Source: DASUSH01 sp036375215 (GTDB lineage Bacteria; Actinomycetota; Thermoleophilia; Solirubrobacterales; 70-9). From it: a stretch of DNA of 26,663 bases. Below, piece by piece: positions 1 to 6,777 of the stretch. Position 1 is the stretch's first letter; every line of letters starts with the position of its first letter. The stretch lies in contig DASUSH010000034.1 in NCBI GenBank assembly GCA_036375215.1, forward strand, positions 1 to 26,663, read 5' to 3'. The position numbers and the translations under genes were made by a program. The notes beneath the pieces were generated by a model. That model saw only the letters and a program-made list of their open reading frames with translations. It was not told the DNA's origin and searched no databases.

Positions 1-10
1 CCGTACGGAC

Positions 11-1261
11 GTGAGCGAAAGCGGCGCCCGGCTCGCGCGGCGCCCCGGCGGCGGGCACCTGCTTGCTTTCGTCGCCGCGGTCGTCTTCGTCGACACCGCG
101 CTCTTCGGGGTGATCGCGCCGCTCCTGCCGTTCTACTCCGACGAGCTCGGGCTCTCGAAGACCGAGGCCGGCGTCCTCGTCGCGTCCTTCCCGGCGGGCG
201 TCTTCGCGGGCGCGTTTCCCGCCGGCGCGGCGGTCGCCCGCTTCGGCGCGAAGCCGACGGCGATCCTCGGCCTCGCGCTCTTCGCCGCCTCGAGCCTCGT
301 CTTCGGCTTCGCGAACGACATCGCCCTGCTCGACCTGGCGCGGTTCGTCCAGGGCGCCGGCAGCGCCGCATCCTGGACCGCCGGCCTCGCGTGGCTTGCC
401 CGGCAGAGCCCGCCGGAGCGGCGCGGCGAGCGCCTCGGCATCGCCTTCTCCGGGGCGCTCGCGGGTTCCCTGATCGGCCCGGCGCTCGGCGCCGCCGCCC
501 GCGGCGCCGACCCGGCGATCGTCTTCAGCCTCGCGGCGGCGGCCGGCGTGGGGCTGATCGCCTGGTCGCTGCGCGTGCCCGCGCCGGCACCCAGCCGGGA
601 CGAGGCGGGGTGGGGGTCGGCGCTTCGCGAGCGGGCCCTGCTGCCGGGCGCCGGGGTGATCCTGATGGTCGGGCTCCTCTTCGGGATCGTCGAGGTGCTC
701 CTGCCGCTCCGCTTCGACGAGCTCGGCGCGGGCGGCGCCGTGATCGGTGGCGCCTTCGCCATCGCGGCGCTGGCGGAGGGCGTCACCGGGCCGCTGCTCG
801 GCCGGCTCGCCGACCGCATCGGGCCGATCCGCCCGGTCCGCTGGAGCCTCGCCGGCGGGATCCTCCTCGCCTTCGTCCTGCCACTCCCCGAGTCGATCCC
901 GCTGCTCGTGCTGCTCTGCGTCGTGCTCGGGCCGATCGAGGGCGGGATGTTCGTGCCCGCGATGAAGATGCTCGCCGACGGCGCCGAGCGCGCCCGGCTC
1001 GACCAGGGCTACGCCTTCGCGATCTTCAACTTCACCTGGGCGCTGACCACGGCCGCGGGCTCGGCCGGCGGCGGCGCGATCGCGGACGTGTCCAGCGACA
1101 CCGTCGCCTACGCCTCGATCGCGGCGCTCCTGGCGCTCGGGCTCATCGCGAGCCTCCGCGCTGCTTCGGCTTCCCCGGCTTTCCGCCCTTCTCCGGGCCC
1201 TTCCCCTTCCCCTTCCCCTTCCCCTTCCCCTTCTTCTTCGTCTTCTGCTCGAGGGCGTTGA
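11..1261 (+). CDS. MFS-family efflux transporter
   Basis: Predicted inner-membrane permease of the major facilitator superfamily, about 416 residues. Hydrophobic segments run from about residue 17 to 380, enough for the usual 12 helices. An Asp/Gly-rich loop after the second helix (ARFGAKPTAI) and the segment GRLADRIGPIRP are typical MFS cytoplasmic loop 2-3 and 8-9 positions, and the best family resemblance is to multidrug or sugar efflux MFS proteins. Substrate unknown. The start used is a GTG at 11, but the frame is open to the left edge, so a start outside the window cannot be excluded. The last ~39 residues (Pro/Ser-rich, PSPSPSPS) are read from DNA that is antisense to the 3' end of the convergent beta-propeller gene. 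This non-membrane tail is probably a by-product of that overlap. Family is secure; exact ends are less so. Confidence 0.85.
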   Translation: MSESGARLARRPGGGHLLAFVAAVVFVDTALFGVIAPLLPFYSDELGLSKTEAGVLVASFPAGVFAGAFPAGAAVARFGAKPTAILGLALFAASSLVFGFANDIALLDLARFVQGAGSAASWTAGLAWLARQSPPERRGERLGIAFSGALAGSLIGPALGAAARGADPAIVFSLAAAAGVGLIAWSLRVPAPAPSRDEAGWGSALRERALLPGAGVILMVGLLFGIVEVLLPLRFDELGAGGAVIGGAFAIAALAEGVTGPLLGRLADRIGPIRPVRWSLAGGILLAFVLPLPESIPLLVLLCVVLGPIEGGMFVPAMKMLADGAERARLDQGYAFAIFNFTWALTTAAGSAGGGAIADVSSDTVAYASIAALLALGLIASLRAASASPAFRPSPGPSPSPSPSPSPSSSSSARGR

Positions 1262-2465
1262 TCGAGGAGTAGCCGGTCAGGTAGATCCGCTCGCCGTCGG
1301 AGATCACGGGGTTGTACTCGCCCTTGTCGAACTTGAAGACGAGGTCGCCGTCCGCCGTGTCGTAACCGAAGGTCTTCCCGGCGAGGATCGAGACGTAGTA
1401 GACGTCGCCGACGATCGAGCCGGCGCCGCTGATGATCCCGCCGGTGTCCTTGCTCCAGATCACGTCGCCGGTGCGGGCGTCCATCGCGTAGACGCGGTGG
1501 TCGAAAGAGCCGGCGAAGACCGCGGGCCGGCTCCCGGACTCGCCGACGACCGCGCCCGAGTAGACCCAGTCGCCGGTCGACTGGGTCCAGGCGACCTCGC
1601 CGTTCTCGGAGTCGAAGGAATAGACGCGGCCGTCGACGTTGCCGGCGTAGACGCGGCCGTAGGCGACCCCCGGCGACGAGTAGAAGCGGCCCGCCTGGCC
1701 GAAGCTCCCGCCCTGTCCGGAGGACTGCCAGATCACGTCGCCGTTCACCGCGTTCAGCGCGTACATCTCGCCGGCGTAGTCGCCGACGTAGACCTTGCCG
1801 TCGGAGATCGCCGGGGCGGCCTTCACCTCGGCCTCGGTCGAGGTCTGCCAGACCTGCTTGCCGGTCTTGGCGTCGTAGGCGAAGACCGTCGCGCACTCGC
1901 ACCCGAAGATCAGCTTGCCCTTGTAGATCGCGGGCGAGGACTCCGAGCGACCCGGGAGCGGCTGGCTCCACACCGTCTTGCCGTCGCGGGCGCGCAGGGC
2001 GAAGACGTGGCCCGGCTCGAGGTTCACCGCGTAGACGATCCCCTTGTGGTAGACGGGGGAGGAGGCGTTCAGCTTGCCGACGTCCTTCCTCCAGAGCACT
2101 TTGCCGTCGTCGGCGTCGAGGGCGAAGAAGCTCGCGTCGTTGTTCATCCCGTAGAGGACGTCGTTGACGACGATCGGCGAGAACTCCATCAGCTCCTTCG
2201 AGTCCCAGCTCCAGATCTTCCGCAGCGGCGGCTTGACGTCGACGTCGAGGTTCTTGGTCCGCGCCAGGTCCGCTCCGTAGATGGGCCAGTCGACCGTCTC
2301 CACCTCCTTGGGCTTCTTCGGCTTGCCGGGGGCGTCCTCGGCCTCGTCGAAGGCGACGTCGGTGTTCAGGATGTCGCCCGGTCGCTTCAGGGCGTCGTAG
2401 GCGGTGACGGCGAGGCCGCCGAGCGCCGCCAGCGAGACGGCCCAGATGGCAATGGTCCAACGCAT
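1143..2465 (-). CDS. Membrane-anchored PQQ-like beta-propeller repeat protein
   Basis: Protein of about 440 residues with a short N-terminal cytoplasmic end, one hydrophobic segment (about residues 3-22: WTIAIWAVSLAALGGLAVTA) acting as signal anchor, and an extracytoplasmic beta-propeller. Repeats of the form 'YALDAxxGxxxWxxxxG' with 'SSPxxxxGxVYxG' recur about seven times (FALDADDGKVLWRKD, FAYDAKTGKQVWQT, YALNAVNGDVIWQS, YSFDSENGEVAWTQ, YAMDARTGDVIWSK), the signature of PQQ/BamB-like blades. The last ~33 residues are an unusual basic Lys-Gly tail. The start taken is ATG at 2465; a TTG at 2480 would add five residues. Neither has a purine-rich ribosome site, while TAGCAT on this strand (2480-2485) could be a -10. 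BamB itself is unlikely because this lineage has no Gram-negative outer membrane; a role in surface sensing or scaffolding is only a guess. Confidence 0.85.
   Translation of the reverse strand: MRWTIAIWAVSLAALGGLAVTAYDALKRPGDILNTDVAFDEAEDAPGKPKKPKEVETVDWPIYGADLARTKNLDVDVKPPLRKIWSWDSKELMEFSPIVVNDVLYGMNNDASFFALDADDGKVLWRKDVGKLNASSPVYHKGIVYAVNLEPGHVFALRARDGKTVWSQPLPGRSESSPAIYKGKLIFGCECATVFAYDAKTGKQVWQTSTEAEVKAAPAISDGKVYVGDYAGEMYALNAVNGDVIWQSSGQGGSFGQAGRFYSSPGVAYGRVYAGNVDGRVYSFDSENGEVAWTQSTGDWVYSGAVVGESGSRPAVFAGSFDHRVYAMDARTGDVIWSKDTGGIISGAGSIVGDVYYVSILAGKTFGYDTADGDLVFKFDKGEYNPVISDGERIYLTGYSSINALEQKTKKKGKGKGKGKGKGPEKGGKPGKPKQRGGSR
1201..1233. repeat. TTCCCC hexanucleotide tandem repeat in a convergent overlap
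   Basis: Five exact TTCCCC units at 1201-1230 followed by TTC TTC TTC. The tract lies inside both the MFS gene (+, read as Pro-Ser repeats) and the PQQ-like gene (-, read as Lys-Gly repeats). Because the unit is 6 bp, gain or loss of units lengthens or shortens both proteins without a frameshift. Confidence 0.9.
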
Positions 2466-2466
2466 C

Positions 2467-2473
2467 GGGAGGG
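2467..2473 (+). promoter_or_regulatory. Ribosome binding site GGGAGGG deciding the start at 2480
   Basis: GGGAGGG lies 6 nt before ATG 2480, favouring this start over the in-frame ATGs at 2495 and 2501. Confidence 0.6.
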
Positions 2474-2479
2474 TCGGCA

Positions 2480-2485
2480 ATGCTA
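2480..2485 (-). promoter_or_regulatory. Candidate -10 hexamer (TAGCAT) for the beta-propeller gene
   Basis: On the minus strand TAGCAT ends 14 nt before the ATG at 2465. It coincides with the start codon region of the divergent nucleotidyltransferase gene, so the two 5' ends would be physically interlocked. Weakest member of the TAnnnT series in this window. Confidence 0.3.
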
Positions 2486-3643
2486 CGAGACGCGATGAGC
2501 ATGCCCTTCGAGCAGCCCGACCCCGAGCTCGCGGCCCGCATGGCCGCGCTTGGACTCGACCGGATCTCGGCCGCCGCCGGGGAGACGCCGGTCTACCTCG
2601 TGGGTGGCGCCGTCCGCGACCTCCTCCGCGGCGTCGCCCCCGAGGAGATCGGCAACCTCGACCTCGCGGTCGAGGGGGACGCGATCGAGCTCGCCCGCGC
2701 GCTCGGTGGCGAGCTTCGCGAGCACGAGCGGTTCGGCACCGCCACGGTGTCGGTCGGCGGGCGGGAGGTCGACCTCGCCCGCACGCGGACCGAGGTCTAC
2801 GCGCGCCCCGGTGCGCTCCCCGAAGTCGAGGCAGCGAGCCTCGCGGAGGACCTCGGCCGCCGCGACTTCACCGTCAACGCGATCGCCGTGGCCCTCGCTG
2901 CCCCGGGCGCGGTGATCGACCCGCACGGCGGCCGCCTCGACCTCGCCGCCGGGCTCCTGCGCACCCTGCACCGGCGCTCGTTCGAGGACGACCCGACCCG
3001 CGCCCTTCGCGCCGCCCGCTACGCGGCCAGGCTCGGCTTCGAGCTCGAGGCGCAGACGGAGGCGGCGCTGAGCGAGGCCGACCTGGCGACGGTCTCCCCG
3101 GAGCGAGTCGAGGCCGAGCTGGTCCGGCTCCTCGGCGAGGACGAGTGGCGCCGCGGCTTCGAGCTGCTCGCCGAGTGGGGCCTCGCGCCGAGGGCCGGCC
3201 TCGAGCTGATGGAGGCGGTGCGCGAGACGCTTGCCCGGCCGGGCTGGCGCGGCACCACCGACGAGGCGACGGCCGCGCTCGTCGCCGGCGCGCCGGCGAT
3301 CGGCCGGTACGCGCCCTCGGCCGGCCCGCTCGAACAGGCCCGCGAGCTCGCCGCGCTCGACGAGGGGCCGCCGTCCGAGCTCGCCGCCGCCGCCCGCGAG
3401 TCGGCCCCGGTCGCGCTCGTGATCGCCCGGGCGATGGGGGCGGGGTGGCTCGACCGCTACGTCGAGGAGTGGCGGGACGTCCGGCTCGAGATCGACGGCG
3501 AGGACCTGATGGCCGCGGGCATCGAACAGGGGCCCGCGGTCGGCCGGGGGCTCGCCGCCGCCCTGGCCGCGCGGTTGGATCGGCAAGTACAGGGGCGGGA
3601 GGGCGAGCTCGACGTGGCGCTGCGCGCCGCTCGGGAGGGCTAG
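2480..3643 (+). CDS. cca: CCA-adding enzyme / poly(A) polymerase family tRNA nucleotidyltransferase
   Basis: Class II nucleotidyltransferase that would add or repair the 3' CCA of tRNA (or add A). The head domain has YLVGGAVRDLLRG (residues 39-51), the NLDLAVEGD strand (59-67), a FGTATV segment, RDFTVNAIA (about 128-136) and the neck motif DDPTRALRAARYAARLGFELE (about 170-190). The usual metal-binding DxD appears here as Asn59-Leu-Asp61, so the first carboxylate seems to be missing. At 387 residues, with no HD phosphohydrolase signature at the C terminus, it is shorter than the CCA enzymes of many actinobacteria (about 480 with an HD domain). It resembles the CCA module of CBS-CCA proteins ('VVEGD'-type). 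It is divergent from the beta-propeller gene with only 14 bp between start codons. Family is certain; CCA versus A-adding specificity is not. Confidence 0.88.
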   Translation: MLRDAMSMPFEQPDPELAARMAALGLDRISAAAGETPVYLVGGAVRDLLRGVAPEEIGNLDLAVEGDAIELARALGGELREHERFGTATVSVGGREVDLARTRTEVYARPGALPEVEAASLAEDLGRRDFTVNAIAVALAAPGAVIDPHGGRLDLAAGLLRTLHRRSFEDDPTRALRAARYAARLGFELEAQTEAALSEADLATVSPERVEAELVRLLGEDEWRRGFELLAEWGLAPRAGLELMEAVRETLARPGWRGTTDEATAALVAGAPAIGRYAPSAGPLEQARELAALDEGPPSELAAAARESAPVALVIARAMGAGWLDRYVEEWRDVRLEIDGEDLMAAGIEQGPAVGRGLAAALAARLDRQVQGREGELDVALRAAREG

Positions 3644-3672
3644 ATGAGCAATCCCGCGGCTCCGCGCACCGG

Positions 3673-3713
3673 GTTCGCGCGTTCTTTTCGGTATGCGAAA
3701 GGAAGTCGCGAAC
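3673..3713. repeat. Large imperfect inverted repeat (18-nt arms, 5-nt loop)
   Basis: Arms at 3673-3690 and 3696-3713 flank the loop GTATG. Seven outer and nine inner pairs (one G-T) are separated by a 2-nt mismatch. It lies in the 106-bp gap between cca and pgeF, just upstream of the pgeF -10 candidate. It has no following T-run, so a classical intrinsic terminator is not indicated; an RNA hairpin ending the cca transcript or a DNA-binding site is possible. Confidence 0.6.
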
Positions 3714-3735
3714 GCAGCCGGTCGGGTGCCCTCAC

Positions 3736-3741
3736 TAGCCT
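3736..3741 (+). promoter_or_regulatory. -10-like TAGCCT, leaderless start of pgeF
   Basis: TAGCCT ends 8 nt before ATG 3750, and no Shine-Dalgarno sequence is present. It supports ATG 3750 over the upstream in-frame ATG at 3693, which lies in the inverted repeat. Confidence 0.5.
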
Positions 3742-3749
3742 GCCGTTCG

Positions 3750-4493
3750 ATGGAGTGGCGCGAACGTGAAGGGCTCCGGTGGCTCCACGCCGAGCTTCCC
3801 CACGGCGCCCAGGCGGCCTTCAGCACACGTCTCGGCGGCGCCAGCGCACCGCCCTACGAGAGCCTCAACATCGCGATCCTGACCGGTGACGACCGCGACG
3901 TCGTGCGGGAGAACCGCCACCGGCTCGCGGGGGCGCTCGGCCTCGACCCCGAGCGGGTCGTGATCGCCCGCCAGGTGCACGGCGCCGAGATCGAGCGCCA
4001 CGGCGGCCCCCAGGAGCCGAGCCCGTTCGCCGAGCCCGGGATCGTCGACCCGCCCGAGCGCGACGGGCACGTCACCGCCGAGCCCGAGCTCGCCCCGCTC
4101 GTCTTCGTCGCCGACTGCCTGCCGGTGGCGCTCGCCGGCGAGGGCGGGGTGGCGATGCTCCATTGCGGCTGGCGGCCGCTCGCGGACGGGATCGTCGAGC
4201 GCGGGGTGGAGGCGGTGGGCGCGACCGCCGCCGCGGTCGGGCCGGGGATCGGGCCCTGCTGCTATGAGGTCGGCGAGGAGGTGCTGGCGCGATTCCTGCC
4301 GCTGGGCGAGGGCGTGGCGGAGGGCCGCATGCTCGACCTCCCCGAGGTCGCGCGCCGCCTGCTCGAGCGCGCCGGCGTCGCCGAGGTCGAGGTCGCGGGC
4401 CATTGCACGAGGTGCGAGCCCGGGCTCTTCTTCTCGCATCGCCGCGAGGGGACGGCGACGGGGCGCCAGGGAGGGCTCGTATGGCGGGCCTGA
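3750..4493 (+). CDS. pgeF: PgeF/YfiH (LACC1-type) purine nucleoside-cleaving / peptidoglycan-editing protein
   Basis: 247 residues. Formerly called polyphenol oxidase or laccase-domain DUF152; characterised relatives act on purine nucleosides, and E. coli PgeF keeps wrong amino acids out of the peptidoglycan stem. The full motif set is visible: FSTRLGGxS near the start, QVHGAEI (metal/catalytic His), VADCLPVAL (Cys), LHCGWRPLADGIV (His), GPGIGPCCYEVGEEV and the C-terminal HCTRC..LFFSHRRE..TGRQGGLVW. The start at ATG 3750 leaves a normal N terminus (MEWREREGLRWL). It overlaps the next gene yggS by 13 nt. The pgeF-yggS-sepF order is the standard one found downstream of ftsZ in many Gram-positive bacteria, although ftsZ is not upstream here. 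Confidence 0.92.
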   Translation: MEWREREGLRWLHAELPHGAQAAFSTRLGGASAPPYESLNIAILTGDDRDVVRENRHRLAGALGLDPERVVIARQVHGAEIERHGGPQEPSPFAEPGIVDPPERDGHVTAEPELAPLVFVADCLPVALAGEGGVAMLHCGWRPLADGIVERGVEAVGATAAAVGPGIGPCCYEVGEEVLARFLPLGEGVAEGRMLDLPEVARRLLERAGVAEVEVAGHCTRCEPGLFFSHRREGTATGRQGGLVWRA

Positions 4494-5113
4494 TCCACGG
4501 CCTCGACGCGGAGCGGATCCGCGCCAACCTCGAGCGGGTCCGGGAGGCCGCCGGCCCCGATGTCGAGGTCCTCGCCGCGACCAAGTACGTGCCGCTCGAG
4601 GAGATGGAGGCGCTCGCGGAGGCGGGCGTCACGCTCGTCGGCGAGAACCGGCTTCAGGACCTGGAGGCGAAGCACGAGCGGTGGGGTGACGACTTCACCT
4701 GGGACTTCATCGGCAACGTGCAGAGCCGCAAGGTGAAGCGGATCCTGCCGCTGGTCCGGCTGATCCACTCGATCGCGACCGAGTCGGCGCTCGCCCAGCT
4801 CGAGCGCCACGGCTCCGCCGCGACCGAGGTCCTCGTCGAGGTGAACCTCGCCGGCGAGGAGTCGAAGGGGGGCGTCGAGCCCGATGCCCTGCCGGCCTTC
4901 ATCGAGGCCAGCCCCGTGACGGTCGGCGGCCTCATGACGATGCCGCCGTTCAGCGAGGACCCCGAGGCGTCGCGGCCCTACTTCGCCCGCCTCGCCGAGC
5001 TCGCCGCGGAGCACGGGCTCGCCCGCCTTTCGATGGGGACGAGCCAGGACTGGGGGGTCGCGGTCGAGGAAGGCGCGACGATCATCCGGGTGGGCACGGA
5101 CCTCTACCGCTGA
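4481..5113 (+). CDS. yggS: YggS/PROSC-family pyridoxal-phosphate homeostasis protein
   Basis: PLP-binding alanine-racemase-fold protein that handles free pyridoxal phosphate and has no known catalytic activity in the family. About 210 residues. The PLP lysine is K35 in LAATKYV. Other family marks are GENRLQDLEAK, WDFIGNVQSRKVK (usual 'hfIGhLQsNKvk'), VEVNLAGEESKGG, GLMTMPPF and MGTSQDWGVAVEEGATIIRVGTDLY at the C-terminal phosphate-binding site. The start is ATG 4481 with GGAGGG ending 5 nt upstream; a longer open frame upstream lies inside pgeF. Translationally coupled to pgeF by overlap and followed by sepF after a 77-bp gap. Confidence 0.92.
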   Translation: MAGLIHGLDAERIRANLERVREAAGPDVEVLAATKYVPLEEMEALAEAGVTLVGENRLQDLEAKHERWGDDFTWDFIGNVQSRKVKRILPLVRLIHSIATESALAQLERHGSAATEVLVEVNLAGEESKGGVEPDALPAFIEASPVTVGGLMTMPPFSEDPEASRPYFARLAELAAEHGLARLSMGTSQDWGVAVEEGATIIRVGTDLYR

Positions 5114-5190
5114 GAGATCGCCTGCAAGAGCCCCGGTTGGCGCAATAATTGTGAAGGGAGCGGGGTAAACGCACCGAAGAACCGCGAACG
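5114..5190 (+). promoter_or_regulatory. AT-richer gap before sepF, possible promoter region
   Basis: This 77-bp gap holds the most AT-rich patch nearby (CAATAATTGTGAA at 5143-5155) and GGTAAACG further down. No hexamer pair at standard spacing could be assigned, and no TAnnnT sits just before the ATG, so sepF would be a leadered or co-transcribed gene. Confidence 0.3.
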
Positions 5191-5763
5191 ATGGCTTTCC
5201 GCGATACATGGCACCGTGCCCTCGTCTACTTCGGCCTCGCCGAGGATCACGGGTACGCCGACGACGACGAGTACTACGACGAGCCCGCGACCTCCGGCGG
5301 CGGCGAGGACATCTTCGAGGCGCCGCAGCGCGAGTCGCGCCGCAGCCGCTCCAACGTCCGGCGCCTCGAGTCCCGCCGCCAGCGCCGCGACGAGATCGAC
5401 GACATCTTCGCCGACGACGAGCCCGCCACCTCGACCCGCGTCCTGCGCCCGGTCGAGACCGCCGGCAACGGGAACGGCGGCGCCGACGTGCAGGTCCACC
5501 TGGTCTCGCCGGCGAGCTTCAACGACGCCCAGGAGGTCGCCGACCGCTTCAAGCGCGGCGTCCCGGTCATCCTCAACCTCCAGGCCACGGAGGCCGAGCT
5601 CTCCAAGCGCCTCATCGATTTCGCCTCCGGGCTCACCTACGCGCTCGACGGCGGCATGCAGAAGATCGCCGACAAGACCTTCCTGCTGACGCCGCGCAAC
5701 GTCGAGGTCTCCGCGGAGGAGCGCGCGCGCCTGATCGAGAAGGGCTTCTTCAACCAGTCGTAG
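5191..5763 (+). CDS. sepF: Cell division protein SepF
   Basis: Cytoplasmic FtsZ-membrane anchor of Gram-positive and archaeal type, 190 residues. The N-terminal amphipathic segment (MAFRDTWHRALVYFGLAED) would bind membrane. A long charged, low-complexity linker follows (about residues 22-95, first acidic then Arg-rich). The conserved SepF core is residues ~98-178: VQVHLVSPASFNDAQEVADRF, VPVILNLQ, KRLIDFASGLTYALDGGMQKIADKTFLLTPRNVEVS. In Actinobacteria SepF is the main FtsZ membrane tether, since FtsA is absent. ATG 5191 gives a standard N terminus. It ends 20 nt before the patatin motif frame begins. Confidence 0.95.
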   Translation: MAFRDTWHRALVYFGLAEDHGYADDDEYYDEPATSGGGEDIFEAPQRESRRSRSNVRRLESRRQRRDEIDDIFADDEPATSTRVLRPVETAGNGNGGADVQVHLVSPASFNDAQEVADRFKRGVPVILNLQATEAELSKRLIDFASGLTYALDGGMQKIADKTFLLTPRNVEVSAEERARLIEKGFFNQS

Positions 5764-5783
5764 GGGAGGGGGCGGGGAACGTC

Positions 5784-6731
5784 ATTCGCGTCCTCGCCAT
5801 CGACGGAGGCGGCATCCGCGGCATCATCCCGGCGATCGTGCTCGCCGAGCTCGAGCGCCGGACCGGCAGATCCGTCGCCGAGACGTTCGACCTCGTCGCC
5901 GGCACGTCGACGGGCGGGATCCTCGCGCTCGCGCTGACGATGCGGGGCTCCGACGGCGGCCCGGCCTGGACGGCCGAGCAGATGATCGCCCTCTACGAGG
6001 AGGAGGGGCCGAACATCTTCGACCGCTCGGTCTGGGACCGGATCCGCTCGGTCGAGGGCCTGCTCGACGAGAAGTACCCGCCCGCCGGGATGGAGCGGGC
6101 GTTTCGCACCTACCTCGGCGACGCCCGCCTCTCCGAGACGCTCACCGAGGTCCTCGTCACCGCGTATGAGATCGAGCAGCGCACGACCTTCTTCTTCAAG
6201 AGCGCGAAGGCCCGGGCCGACGAGCGCGACGACTTCGCGATCCGCGACGCGGCCCAGGCGACCAGCGCCGCGCCGACGTACTTCGAGCCCGTGCGGCTCG
6301 AGCGCGGACACGGCCGGCCCGACCTGGCGCTCGTCGACGGCGGCGTCTTCGCCAACAACCCGGCGATGTGCGCCTACGCCGAGGCGCTCAAGGACGAGGC
6401 CGACGACGAGATCACGCTGGTCTCGCTCGGCACCGGCGAGCTGACGCGAGCCCTCCCGTACGACGAGGCCAAGGACTGGGGGCTCGCCGAGTGGGCGAAG
6501 CCGATCATCGACGTCGTCTTCGACGGGGTGAGCGACGCGACCGACCACCACCTCGAGCAGATCCTCGGTCGCGACCGCTACTTCCGCTTCCAGACGCGGC
6601 TCGACCGGGCTCGCGACGACATGGACGACGCCACGGAGGGCAACCTGCACCTGCTGAAGCAGGAGGCCGAAGAGCTGCTGCGCGACGAGCGCGACCGCTT
6701 CGAGGACCTCGTCGAGGCGCTCGGGCCTTGA
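5784..6731 (+). CDS. Patatin-like phospholipase with no canonical start codon
   Basis: Ser-Asp dyad lipid acyl hydrolase of the patatin family, about 315 residues. Counting from Ile at 5784, the oxyanion motif DGGGIRG is residues 7-13, the nucleophile is Ser42 in GTSTG, and the catalytic Asp is D185 in VDGG, followed by FANNP. No signal peptide or membrane segment, so a cytoplasmic or peripheral enzyme. The frame has no ATG, GTG or TTG between the sepF stop (5761-5763) and the oxyanion motif. The best candidate is ATT at 5784, preceded by a G-rich tract GGGGAGGGGG (from 5763). The first in-frame GTG (5838) would delete the oxyanion loop. It is probably translated in coupling with sepF. CBASS CapV is also a patatin, but no cyclase is next to this gene. 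Family is certain; the start is not. Confidence 0.85.
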   Translation: MRVLAIDGGGIRGIIPAIVLAELERRTGRSVAETFDLVAGTSTGGILALALTMRGSDGGPAWTAEQMIALYEEEGPNIFDRSVWDRIRSVEGLLDEKYPPAGMERAFRTYLGDARLSETLTEVLVTAYEIEQRTTFFFKSAKARADERDDFAIRDAAQATSAAPTYFEPVRLERGHGRPDLALVDGGVFANNPAMCAYAEALKDEADDEITLVSLGTGELTRALPYDEAKDWGLAEWAKPIIDVVFDGVSDATDHHLEQILGRDRYFRFQTRLDRARDDMDDATEGNLHLLKQEAEELLRDERDRFEDLVEALGP

Positions 6732-6763
6732 GCGATCGCGTCCGGGCGATTCGTCCCGCGGAC

Positions 6764-6769
6764 TAGGAT
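6764..6769 (+). promoter_or_regulatory. -10-like TAGGAT, leaderless start of proC
   Basis: TAGGAT ends 8 nt before ATG 6778, with no purine-rich ribosome site between. Confidence 0.5.
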
Positions 6770-6777
6770 CGCTCCCC

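Noticed and set aside
1143..2465. Beta-propeller protein as BamB or a PQQ-dependent dehydrogenase
   Set aside because: There is no lipoprotein Cys signal, the organism is unlikely to have a BAM complex, and the active-site residues of quinoprotein dehydrogenases are not evident; only the repeat class can be supported.
3644..3769. 41-codon ORF starting right after the cca stop (TAGATG), with GGGAGGG 4 nt upstream
   Set aside because: It runs through the inverted repeat and the pgeF promoter and into pgeF in another frame, and its Arg/Ser-rich product is unremarkable. It may be an accident of the cca 3' end; conservation in relatives would revive it.
5784..6731. Patatin as a CBASS (CapV) phage-defence effector
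   Set aside because: No CD-NTase cyclase or other CBASS gene is adjacent; the neighbours are division and housekeeping genes.
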